This document shows, piece by piece, positions 1-7,288 of a DNA stretch of 32,311 nucleotides. The notes under the pieces are model-generated. The model made no database searches. It was not told the origin of the DNA and saw only the letters and a list, made by a program, of their open reading frames with translations. The position numbers and the translations under genes are program-made. The stretch spans positions 1 to 32,311 of the forward strand of contig JAEINX010000042.1 in NCBI GenBank assembly GCA_016342645.1, in the 5' to 3' direction. Source of the stretch: Bacteroidales bacterium (GTDB lineage Bacteria; Bacteroidota; Bacteroidia; Bacteroidales; JAEINX01). Within the stretch, counting starts at the first letter, position 1, and each line of letters begins with the position of its first letter.

Positions 1-10
1 AAATAATTTA

Positions 11-39
11 AAAAAACCTCACCCTTGGTGGGGTTTTTT
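11..39 (+). terminator. Intrinsic terminator of an upstream gene outside the window
   Basis: A 13-base arm (11-23) pairs with 27-39 across a three-base loop, with one G-U pair, and ends in a run of seven T. The left arm begins with a run of A, so it could also work leftward. It separates the first gene from whatever lies to the left. Confidence 0.75.
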
Positions 40-211
40 TTATTGTCAATATTTTAAAAATTTGACAACACTCAATTTATTAATCAGCAATATTTTTCCC
101 ACATTAAACTTTAACCCTTTCATTTTACTCTTCCTTGTCTTTTCTTCGCAAAAAGGATTTTCATCTTCTACGACTTTCTTATAAAATTATCAGAATTTTC
201 AAAAATTTTAA

Positions 212-219
212 TAATTTTG
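212..219 (+). promoter_or_regulatory. Possible Bacteroidota -7 box
   Basis: The octamer TAATTTTG matches the Bacteroidota sigma-ABfr -7 consensus TAnnTTTG, 67 bases before the start of the PNGase F-like gene. No clear TTG/TTTG -33 element is visible at the usual spacing, so the call rests on the single box. Confidence 0.35.
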
Positions 220-286
220 CTATCATAAGTGCAAACACTAATATAGTGTATTTGGTGGTAGGTATAAATTAAAATAAAATAATAAA

Positions 287-3200
287 ATGAAACTATTTAC
301 TTTTTTCTTAATTTCGTTACTCCCTATTGCAGTATTTTCGCAATCAATAGGTGATACAATAGTTATTCCAACAATTAATTACTCCCAAACTCAGGGTTCA
401 GGTATTAGGGATACCATGATAATGTTTCCTGATAATCCGGAGCAGAAATTTGAAAAAATCATTATGGCTTATAATATGCGTTGTAAAGACGGTTTAGTTT
501 CTGTCCCCGGTAATACAAATCAAGGTTGTGGGGAGTGGGATTACTCATGCAATACTTATATCACTGATTCATCAAGGGTTGATTCAATTCTTAGCTTCTG
601 TAGTTCTCATTCCATCTCTCACTTTTCGGGTGAAACTTTCGAGTATGTTGAAACTCCCACCAACAATTACTACCAATATTTACAACGAGATGTGCAAGTT
701 GATAATATTATTTCAGAAAATCAATTTACAATAGGATCGGGTGAGTTATCGCTGGATCATGTCATTAAAGCTAATGAGGTTTCCGGTAAATCACAATTTT
801 TGATAAGAAAGTCCGAATTAACTTTAGCCGGAGTATCCCAAGGTGATATTGATGGCATAACTTTGAATACTCTAAGTAATAGTGAGGCTGACTTTTTCAT
901 GGTCAAGATGAAGCAAACAAACGACTCTTTATTGAATGTTAAATCACCCGAGACGAATGATTTCATCGAAGTATATTTTGTCGATTACTCTTTTTTGGAA
1001 GGTGAAAACAGAATACAATTTCATACACCTTTCAATTGGGACGGGACGTCAAATATTGTTATTGAATTTTCCTTTACAAACGAAACACCTTCTAACCAAC
1101 TTTTAATTAAAGGTGAAGACGTAGGAGAAGACTATGGCATTTATTCAAATAATGGTACTCATATTATTAATGACATGGGTTATACCGAGGTACCTGCAAG
1201 TCCATTGTCATCAATTTCAGAAGAGATCACCGTATCCTTTTGGTGTTTCGGGAGTCCTGATTTTCTTCCTGCTAATACTGCTATAATAAGTGGTGTGGAC
1301 AATGATAACAATAGACAACTAAATATTCATCACCCTTGGAGCAATTCTAATATATATTTCGATTGTGGATACGAAGGTGGCGGATACGACAGAATAAATA
1401 AATCAGCAATCCCATCAGAATTTGAAGGGCAATGGAACCATTGGGCTTTTACAAAAAACACTATTAATGGTGAAATGAATATCTTTTTGAATGGTGAACT
1501 CTGGCACTCAGGTACAGAAAAAACTAAATTGATAAACATTCAAGATCTAATCATAGGGAATATACATAACGGCAATATAAATTATTTTGGAAAAATTGAT
1601 GAATTCAGAATTTGGAGAAAAGAAATTGATCAGGCAACAATTAAGAATTGGATGAATGTTGAACTTGATGATTCGCATCCTAACTACACCGAATTAGTAG
1701 CTTATTATAAGTTCGATGAAGGCAGTGGAACAACTACCGCCGATGCTTCTCCTTACGGTGAAACGGCTCAAATTCATGATTATGTCATTTGGTCGAATGA
1801 AAGGGGAAATAATCTGTCAAAAGGCTTTCATGCAACTTCACAACGACCTAATATTACATTCCTGCAAGGAAACTACGACTTGACTATTAACGAAGAAATC
1901 GTAGTCGATACAGTTGAAAACATTGCAAATGTCGTTACCGAATACGAGATAATCCCAAGATACGGTAGCACATTTCATGACAGTCTAAACGTAGTATCCA
2001 AAAATTTATACTGGCAAGTGGGCTTCGAACACATCTATAACCCTGAAGGAATATTGATTGATTCAATAAATATATTGCCCACAGCCTCTATAGATATTAC
2101 TGAATTAACATATTTTAAAAGATACCCATGTAAATATGAAATCATGTCGTTTGTAACACCCTATGGTATTTACCTTGACCTTGGAATGGATGGAAAAACA
2201 TGGTATTTTGACGTTACCGACTATGCTCCTGTTTTGAAAGGCTTAAAAAAGCTTACCGTAGAATTGGGCGGGCAGCGACAGGAAGATATGGATATCCGGT
2301 TTTTGTTTATAGAGGGGACACCTCCTCACGACATAATCGACATTAACCAAATTTGGAGGCCTTCCGGCATATTTTACACTGATATTATGAATGATAGGGC
2401 TTTTGAGCCAAGGGAGTTTTATATGAATCCCTATGGCGAGAGCTTTAAACTCAGGTCAGTGATTACTGGACACGGGCAGCAGGGTGAATTTAGCCCCCGC
2501 TGGCATACCATAAATATTGATGGGGGTGATGTTGAATTTGAATGGCAAGTTTGGACTGAGTGCTCCACTATCCCGATTTACCCACAAGGAGGTACTTGGA
2601 TATACGATAGAGCGGGTTGGTGTCCCGGCGATCCAAGCGATGTTTATGAATATGATATTACAGAATATGTTTCTCCCGGCCAGACACATACAATCGACTA
2701 TGGACTAAATTATGGCAATGGGCAGTCAACTTATAGAGTCAATAAACAATTGGTAACTTATGGCCCGGCAAACTTCAACCTCGATGCTGCTGTGATAAAT
2801 ATTACAAAACCAAATGGTGAAAGCGCAGCCTACGAACGTTTTAATCCGGCATGTAGCTACCCGGTGGCAATTATTCAAAATACAGGTTCAACTACATTGA
2901 CAAGTCTTGACATTGAGTATCTTGTCCAAGGAAATGAAGCTTTGAATTATCATTGGACAGGTTCCCTCGAATTTATGGAAACGGAAGAAATAGAACTAAT
3001 AATTTCTGATTATATGTTTTGGTCAGGTTCTGATGGCAAACTCATTGTTAATGTAAGTAATCCAAACGGGCAGGATGATGAATACCCGTATAACAATTCT
3101 TATGGCATTGATTTTGTTGAAGTTGACCTATATAGTGTATCCGAACCTTTAACTATTGAATGTAAAACCAACAACCGCGGTTATCAAACTTCCTATTCAT

Positions 3201-3739
3201 TGACCGATCTTGAAGGGAATATTATTTTGGAGATGGACGACTTGGAGAATAATACGCTTTATACAAATGAATTATCACTTCAATTGGGTTGTTATAAGCT
3301 GCGGATTAATGACAGTGGTGACGATGGCCTATATTGGTGGCATAATTCATCTCAAGGTACCGGTTATTTCAGGCTTAAAAACAGTAGTGGAGCAATTGTT
3401 GAAAATTTTGAACCGGAATTTGGCAGATTTGCTATTTATGAATTCGGTATAATCGACCTCTCAGGAACGAAGAAAATACCTGACAAAGCAAGCATTATCA
3501 GCGTTTTTCCGAATCCGACTTCAGATATTTTAAATATTAACCTAAAGGGATTTAAAAACAACAAAATTGTCGCTAAGGTTTTCAATGCAACAATGCTAAA
3601 GGTTTATGAAAATCAGTTTTCTGTTTCGGATATGGATTTTACGGAAAATATTAACATGATAAACATGCTCCCGGGCGTTTACTTTTTGCAATTGGAATGT
3701 AATGGCAGGACTACTTTCAAAAAAATAATAAAAAATTAG
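287..3739 (+). CDS. Secreted PNGase F-like glycoamidase with LamG-type insert and T9SS sorting domain
   Basis: This is a 1150-residue secreted protein. Residues 1-19 form a signal peptide. Residues about 25-110 resemble the N-terminal domain of peptide-N-glycosidase F, including a Cys-Gly-Glu-Trp-Asp-Tyr stretch at 81-86. Residues about 305-490 look like a LamG/concanavalin-type jelly roll (FGKIDEFRIWRKEI near 435). Residues about 610-790 resemble the rest of PNGase F: VTDYAP, IEGTPP, a Gly-Glu-Phe-x-Pro stretch with Glu734, and ECSTIPIYPQGGTWIYDRAG from 758. The last ~80 residues are a T9SS type A sorting domain (VFPNPTSDILNI). PNGase F removes N-glycans from asparagine by amide cleavage. 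Glu734 and Asp85 are candidates for catalytic acids, by motif only. The jelly roll splitting the two PNGase halves is unusual. The product should be exported, and released or anchored at the surface. It seems to be a single-gene unit. Confidence 0.8.
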   Translation: MKLFTFFLISLLPIAVFSQSIGDTIVIPTINYSQTQGSGIRDTMIMFPDNPEQKFEKIIMAYNMRCKDGLVSVPGNTNQGCGEWDYSCNTYITDSSRVDSILSFCSSHSISHFSGETFEYVETPTNNYYQYLQRDVQVDNIISENQFTIGSGELSLDHVIKANEVSGKSQFLIRKSELTLAGVSQGDIDGITLNTLSNSEADFFMVKMKQTNDSLLNVKSPETNDFIEVYFVDYSFLEGENRIQFHTPFNWDGTSNIVIEFSFTNETPSNQLLIKGEDVGEDYGIYSNNGTHIINDMGYTEVPASPLSSISEEITVSFWCFGSPDFLPANTAIISGVDNDNNRQLNIHHPWSNSNIYFDCGYEGGGYDRINKSAIPSEFEGQWNHWAFTKNTINGEMNIFLNGELWHSGTEKTKLINIQDLIIGNIHNGNINYFGKIDEFRIWRKEIDQATIKNWMNVELDDSHPNYTELVAYYKFDEGSGTTTADASPYGETAQIHDYVIWSNERGNNLSKGFHATSQRPNITFLQGNYDLTINEEIVVDTVENIANVVTEYEIIPRYGSTFHDSLNVVSKNLYWQVGFEHIYNPEGILIDSINILPTASIDITELTYFKRYPCKYEIMSFVTPYGIYLDLGMDGKTWYFDVTDYAPVLKGLKKLTVELGGQRQEDMDIRFLFIEGTPPHDIIDINQIWRPSGIFYTDIMNDRAFEPREFYMNPYGESFKLRSVITGHGQQGEFSPRWHTINIDGGDVEFEWQVWTECSTIPIYPQGGTWIYDRAGWCPGDPSDVYEYDITEYVSPGQTHTIDYGLNYGNGQSTYRVNKQLVTYGPANFNLDAAVINITKPNGESAAYERFNPACSYPVAIIQNTGSTTLTSLDIEYLVQGNEALNYHWTGSLEFMETEEIELIISDYMFWSGSDGKLIVNVSNPNGQDDEYPYNNSYGIDFVEVDLYSVSEPLTIECKTNNRGYQTSYSLTDLEGNIILEMDDLENNTLYTNELSLQLGCYKLRINDSGDDGLYWWHNSSQGTGYFRLKNSSGAIVENFEPEFGRFAIYEFGIIDLSGTKKIPDKASIISVFPNPTSDILNINLKGFKNNKIVAKVFNATMLKVYENQFSVSDMDFTENINMINMLPGVYFLQLECNGRTTFKKIIKN

Positions 3740-3893
3740 ATCAATAAAATAAAACACAGTTGTTCGGATGATTTTTGCTTTTGTTTTATTGTATAACAAT
3801 GATGATTTATTTAAACCGATTAACCTGATTATGAAAGGGAAATAGTGTTATCGACACTCACAAATTGAATATTTCAAAGAAAAATAAAAAAAA

Positions 3894-3923
3894 TTTGGAT
3901 ATTAAAAAAAATTTTTAGTTTTG
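3894..3923 (+). promoter_or_regulatory. Promoter of the trpB leader (TTTG-N18-TAGTTTTG)
   Basis: TTTG at 3894-3897 and TAGTTTTG at 3916-3923 fit the Bacteroidota -33/-7 consensus with an 18-base spacer. Transcription should begin a few bases after 3923, which is essentially at the ATG of the first leader peptide (3928). That transcript would be leaderless or nearly so. No second match lies between here and trpB, so this promoter probably serves both attenuators and trpB. Confidence 0.7.
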
Positions 3924-3927
3924 CAAT

Positions 3928-4002
3928 ATGAATACAAGAAAAATATATCCTGTAAAGGCAGTTACTAACTTTTGGTGGTGGCATTTATTCAAAAGACGAT
4001 AA
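3928..4002 (+). CDS. trpL: Trp leader peptide 1 of a tandem attenuator
   Basis: This 24-codon ORF has three consecutive Trp codons (TGG at 3973-3981, in the context NFWWWH) seven codons before its TAA. Trp makes up 3 of 24 residues, far above chance. It is followed 34 bases later by an intrinsic terminator. This is the arrangement of a ribosome-mediated attenuator: low Trp-tRNA stalls the ribosome at the Trp codons and changes downstream RNA folding. No Shine-Dalgarno site precedes the ATG, and the promoter box ends only four bases before it, so initiation is probably leaderless. I could not identify a convincing antiterminator pairing by eye. Confidence 0.82.
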   Translation: MNTRKIYPVKAVTNFWWWHLFKRR

Positions 4003-4036
4003 GGAATTGTTCTTAACAGTAATATTATAAAAATAT

Positions 4037-4070
4037 AAAGCCGTTGGTCGTTTCCAATGGCTTTTTTTTT
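4037..4070 (+). terminator. Attenuator terminator 1
   Basis: An 11-base arm at 4037-4047 pairs with 4054-4064 around a six-base loop, with one G-U pair, and runs into nine T. It sits just after leader peptide 1 and upstream of trpB on the same strand, so it is best read as the terminator of the first Trp attenuator. Confidence 0.85.
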
Positions 4071-4098
4071 GATAAAAAATTAATAAAAAGTGAATAAT

Positions 4099-4179
4099 AT
4101 GAAGAATATTTGGCGATGGTGGCACATAAATATTAATAAAGAAGATGATTTTGATCAGTGTTATCATTCAAATAGATAA
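4099..4179 (+). CDS. trpL: Trp leader peptide 2 of a tandem attenuator
   Basis: This 26-codon ORF contains IWRWWH at residues 4-9, giving three Trp codons within four positions (TGG at 4111, 4117 and 4120). It starts 28 bases after the T-run of terminator 1, with no promoter box between, so a transcript can reach it only by reading through the first attenuator. A second perfect terminator hairpin follows. Its Trp codons lie near the start of the ORF, unlike leader 1 where they are near the end, so the two units may respond with different timing. Confidence 0.8.
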   Translation: MKNIWRWWHININKEDDFDQCYHSNR

Positions 4180-4201
4180 ATAAATATATTTAGTTAATGT
4201 G

Positions 4202-4236
4202 AGGCCGAAAGAATAAATCTTTCGGCCTATTTTTTT
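4202..4236 (+). terminator. Attenuator terminator 2
   Basis: A perfect 11-base-pair stem (4202-4212 with 4218-4228, five-base loop) is followed by A and seven T. It ends 12 bases before the trpB start codon. The stem is richer in GC at its base than terminator 1 and should terminate strongly unless disrupted. Confidence 0.88.
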
Positions 4237-4248
4237 AAAATTTATAAA

Positions 4249-5472
4249 ATGGAAAAATTATTAAATGAAAAAAAAATGCCGAACGAACGCGGTTTTTTTG
4301 GCGAATTTGGAGGTAGTTTCATACCTGAACAATTGACATTTGTTATGAAGGAAATAACAGATAAGTACGATGAAATAAAAGATACAGAAGAATTTAAAAG
4401 AGAATTAATGTATCTTAATAAGCATTATACAGGACGACCTTCTCCTGTGTTTTATGCAAAAAACTTGAGTGAAAAGATCGGTGGAGCAAAAATTTTTCTG
4501 AAGCGTGAAGACTTAAACCATACTGGTGCTCATAAAATAAATCATTGTCTCGGGGAGGCCCTTTTAGCTAAGAAAATGGGAAAAAAGAAATTGATTGCTG
4601 AAACCGGTGCAGGACAACATGGAGTAGCATTGGCTACGGCAGCAGCATTGGTAGGGTTAGAATGTGATATATATATGGGAGAGGTGGATATTGAAAAGGA
4701 GTATCCAAATGTTGTAAAAATGAAAATATTAGGAGCTAAAGTAATTCCTGTAACCCATGGTTTAAAAACGTTAAAGGAAGCCGTTGATTCTGCTTTTGAG
4801 GCATATCTTAAAGACACAAGCTCTCAAATATATGCGATTGGGTCAATTGTCGGGCCTCATCCTTTTCCAATGATGGTGAGAGATTTTCAAAAAATAGTAG
4901 GTATTGAAGCAAAAGAACAATTTTTACAATTGACAGGTATTCTTCCTAATAATCTTGTAGCTTGTGTTGGAGGCGGATCAAATGCTATGGGATTATTCTC
5001 GGCATTTCTAAACGATGAGAGTGTCAATATGTACGGTGTTGAACCAAACGGAAAAGGTAATCTTATTGGAGAACATGCAGCAACCTTGACTTATGGCGAA
5101 CCTGGCATACTACATGGCTTTAAATCACAACTTTTAAAAGATAATGATGGTAATCCTGCTCCGGTTCATACCGTAGCAAGTGGATTAGATTATCCGGGAG
5201 TTGGGCCACAACACTCATATCTTAAGAAAATTAAAAGAGTAAAATACACAACTATATACGATAACGAGGCAATTGATGCCTTCTTTGAATTATCTCGTTG
5301 TGAAGGGATTATTCCAGCAATAGAAAGTGCTCATGCTGTAGCTTACGCCATGAAACTTGCTGCCAAAATGAATAGTGGAAATACAATACTTGTAAATTTA
5401 TCAGGTAGAGGTGATAAGGATATTGATTATATTGTTAAAACTTATCCTGAAAATTTTATTCTAAATGATTAA
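4249..5472 (+). CDS. trpB: Tryptophan synthase beta chain
   Basis: This is a 407-residue PLP enzyme that joins indole and serine to make tryptophan. It is full length for the TrpB1 family. Family signatures are clear: [10 protein letters not shown] near the N-terminus, [17 protein letters not shown] carrying the PLP-binding lysine, [10 protein letters not shown], and the glycine-rich phosphate loop [10 protein letters not shown]. TrpB normally works in a complex with TrpA, which makes indole from indole-3-glycerol phosphate. Neither trpA nor any other trp gene adjoins it here; the next gene runs the other way. Expression should be set by the two attenuators immediately upstream, so it is likely induced under Trp shortage. 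A solo, Trp-controlled trpB may salvage indole, or the rest of the pathway may lie elsewhere. Confidence 0.97.
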   Translation: MEKLLNEKKMPNERGFFGEFGGSFIPEQLTFVMKEITDKYDEIKDTEEFKRELMYLNKHYTGRPSPVFYAKNLSEKIGGAKIFLKREDLNHTGAHKINHCLGEALLAKKMGKKKLIAETGAGQHGVALATAAALVGLECDIYMGEVDIEKEYPNVVKMKILGAKVIPVTHGLKTLKEAVDSAFEAYLKDTSSQIYAIGSIVGPHPFPMMVRDFQKIVGIEAKEQFLQLTGILPNNLVACVGGGSNAMGLFSAFLNDESVNMYGVEPNGKGNLIGEHAATLTYGEPGILHGFKSQLLKDNDGNPAPVHTVASGLDYPGVGPQHSYLKKIKRVKYTTIYDNEAIDAFFELSRCEGIIPAIESAHAVAYAMKLAAKMNSGNTILVNLSGRGDKDIDYIVKTYPENFILND

Positions 5473-5615
5473 AATGATGCCATTATTCTTATAAAGACTT
5501 TATTTGGAAATAATTGGAAACTACTGATTGTACTAAAACGCCAAGTTCGTTCTGATAGATATCGCAAGCAAAATTCATGAAAACCTGAGCCTATAGCGAT
5601 GATTGGTTTTATGAC

Positions 5616-5642
5616 CAGGCCTAACAGCCTGTCCCGATTTTT
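5616..5642 (+). terminator. Weak hairpin after trpB
   Basis: A five-base-pair stem (5616-5620 with 5627-5631) is followed after five bases by a short T-rich stretch. It lies between convergent trpB and the lipoprotein gene and could end trpB transcription, but the stem is short and the T-run is broken. The rest of 5473-5674 shows nothing recognisable. Confidence 0.25.
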
Positions 5643-5674
5643 CTGAAAAGAAATTGGTGTTTATGGGCAATTCA

Positions 5675-6115
5675 CTAATTAAAGATATGAAGCGCATTTC
5701 CGTTGAAACTTGTACGATATTGTTTTAATAAGACTTTTGCAGGGCCTGCAAATGGTGAACCGTCAATCAATATAAATCTTGATCCGCAGGTAGTATCAAT
5801 TGCTGTAGAAAATGAAGGTTCAACATCTATCCTTGCTGTCTTAATTTCAGGGTCATAAGGACAAGTTCTTTCAAAAGCCACAAATTCATCAGGCGAAGGG
5901 CGGAAAATTAACACTCCTCTATAACCATAATTATTAAAATATTTCCATCCGCCAATTTCAATATGGTCTATAGTTGTGGTTGGATAGATAGTGAAATTAA
6001 CATAAACGAAAGGTATTTCCTGCCGGCCTTCATCTTTCCCACAACCAATGATAAATAGAAAAAAAAACACAAATATCAATAAAGGGAATATATAATTGTT
6101 TTTGATTGTTGACAT
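5675..6115 (-). CDS. Lipoprotein with degenerate Rieske-like domain
   Basis: This is a 146-residue protein with a lipoprotein signal ending at FFLFIIGC (lipid Cys25). The mature end continues Gly-Lys-Asp-Glu, which fits the Bacteroidota surface-export signal K(D/E)2, so it may be displayed on the outer surface. The body resembles the small Rieske-like lipoproteins of Bacteroidota: EFVAFERTCPYD around Cys85 and TTCGSRFILIDGSPFAGPA around Cys110. A true Rieske centre needs Cys-x-His and Cys-x-x-His. Here the two His positions are Tyr87 and Arg113, so a normal 2Fe-2S cluster is unlikely; a disulfide between Cys85 and Cys110 is possible. It lies 47 bases downstream of the Crp/Fnr gene on the same strand, and the two may form one transcript. 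Function is unknown. Confidence 0.6.
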   Translation of the reverse strand: MSTIKNNYIFPLLIFVFFFLFIIGCGKDEGRQEIPFVYVNFTIYPTTTIDHIEIGGWKYFNNYGYRGVLIFRPSPDEFVAFERTCPYDPEIKTARIDVEPSFSTAIDTTCGSRFILIDGSPFAGPAKVLLKQYRTSFNGNALHIFN

Positions 6116-6162
6116 TAATAATTTATATAGTAAAACGAAAAACCTTAAAAAATATTATTGTA

Positions 6163-6858
6163 TTAACCGTGTCGGCTAATATTTTCTAGTCGCTCAGGAT
6201 CAATTATTTCAAAAGCATTACAATTTTCTTTAATGAGGTCTTCATCTTTGAATTTTTTTAAAATCCTAATAACGCTTTCCGAAGACATTCCGGCAAGCTC
6301 AGCAAGTTCTTTTCTCGAAAGCGGAAGAGTAAATTTATGGCTTTTAAATATATTATTGGAAAGACAAAGAATAATATCCGCTAATCGTCCATAAGATTGT
6401 TTTTTTTCAAAACAAAAAAATCTACCATAAACTTGAATAGCATTTAAGCTTATTATTTTCATTACTTCATAAGAAAATTTTGAATTTTCTTTAACAAGTT
6501 TTTTAAAAACATTAATATCAATTAATTTGGCAGTAGAGTTTTTATATGTAACAACAGAATAGGGAAAAACATTTTTCTCATCAAAAAGAGCCGGAAGGCC
6601 GATAATGTTGTCTTTTGCAACTATTTTCAAAATCAATGTTTCATTGACGTTTTCAACATAAATCTTAATAAGGCCTTCTGTTAATAATATTATATAGGAG
6701 GAGAAAGAACCTTGTTTTGCAATAGTTTCCCCTTTTTTAAACAATACCTCAACCTGATTATTTTCAATTTCTTGAATTTCTTTAGGTGTTAAGTAATTAA
6801 AACAATCAACCGTTGTTTGATAAACAGTGCAACTATTTGGATAAAGACATTTATTCAT
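6163..6858 (-). CDS. Crp/Fnr-family transcriptional regulator
   Basis: This is a 231-residue regulator. Residues about 30-130 form a cyclic-nucleotide-binding-type beta barrel (FKKGETIAKQGSFSSYIILL). Residues about 155-225 form the Crp winged helix, with the recognition region LSRKELAELAGMSSESVIRI. The N-terminus has Cys4, Cys10 and Cys19 (spacing CX5CX8C), and Cys148 lies near the dimer helix in RFFCFE. FNR proteins ligate a 4Fe-4S cluster with three N-terminal cysteines and one later, so a cluster or thiol/persulfide sensor is plausible, though the spacing is not that of E. coli FNR. It diverges from the sulfur operon, and an FNR-like palindrome lies in the shared intergenic region, which makes it the likely regulator of that operon. 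Confidence 0.88.
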   Translation of the reverse strand: MNKCLYPNSCTVYQTTVDCFNYLTPKEIQEIENNQVEVLFKKGETIAKQGSFSSYIILLTEGLIKIYVENVNETLILKIVAKDNIIGLPALFDEKNVFPYSVVTYKNSTAKLIDINVFKKLVKENSKFSYEVMKIISLNAIQVYGRFFCFEKKQSYGRLADIILCLSNNIFKSHKFTLPLSRKELAELAGMSSESVIRILKKFKDEDLIKENCNAFEIIDPERLENISRHG

Positions 6859-6908
6859 ATTAAATCAAAAAAATATTTTGCAAATATAACATTAAATCAC
6901 AAAATAAT

Positions 6909-6922
6909 ATGATTCATATCAT
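6909..6922. promoter_or_regulatory. FNR/CRP-like operator between divergent genes
   Basis: ATGATTCATATCAT is a perfect 5+4+5 inverted repeat and matches the FNR consensus TTGATnnnnATCAA at all but the outermost base on each side. It lies 51 bases upstream of the Crp/Fnr start and 121 bases upstream of tusA. A looser TGATATGTCA dyad follows at 6957-6966. The likely ligand is the neighbouring regulator. Confidence 0.5.
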
Positions 6923-7042
6923 TTAATTTAATGAATTCTTACACTTCAATTTGAGTGATATGTCATGTTAATTATTTCACAATAGCAGGATTTAATTACA
7001 ATATTTGCTCAAAATTTAATTAATATTTAAAAGATTTAAAAC

Positions 7043-7279
7043 ATGGAATATAAAATTGATCAAACACTGGATTGTAAAGGACTTTCTTGTCCAATGCCAA
7101 TGATGAAATTAGCAAAAGCTATGAAAGGGCTTAAATCCGAAGAAATTCTTGAGATGATAGGAACAGATCCGGGCACCAAGTCGGATTTACCCCGATGGTG
7201 TGAGAAATCAGGAAATAAATTAGTCGAAGAAGGGGAATTAGAAGGTGGGATTTTTCGTTTTTTAATTCAGAAAAAATAG
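7043..7279 (+). CDS. tusA: TusA-family sulfur carrier (first copy)
   Basis: This 78-residue cytoplasmic protein has the TusA fold signature: DCKGLSCPMPMMKLAKAM, with the CPxP motif placing the sulfur-carrying Cys at residue 16. TusA proteins accept sulfane sulfur as a persulfide on this Cys and hand it to partners. An extra Cys11 sits just before. It opens the sulfur operon and is followed 9 bases later by a YeeE-type transporter. This is the TusA-like plus YeeE pairing known for thiosulfate uptake (TsuB with TsuA), so this copy probably receives sulfur at the inner face of the transporter. Confidence 0.93.
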   Translation: MEYKIDQTLDCKGLSCPMPMMKLAKAMKGLKSEEILEMIGTDPGTKSDLPRWCEKSGNKLVEEGELEGGIFRFLIQKK

Positions 7280-7283
7280 GAGG
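7278..7283 (+). promoter_or_regulatory. Canonical Shine-Dalgarno site of the YeeE-like gene
   Basis: AGGAGG overlaps the stop codon of tusA (TAG at 7277-7279) and lies five bases before the ATG at 7289. Strong Shine-Dalgarno sites are uncommon in Bacteroidota. The overlap suggests translational coupling of carrier and transporter. Confidence 0.7.
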
Positions 7284-7288
7284 TAAAA

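Noticed and set aside
3928..4236. T-box or tryptophan riboswitch upstream of trpB
   Set aside because: There is no T-box sequence or large conserved fold, whereas two short ORFs with Trp clusters and terminators explain the region.
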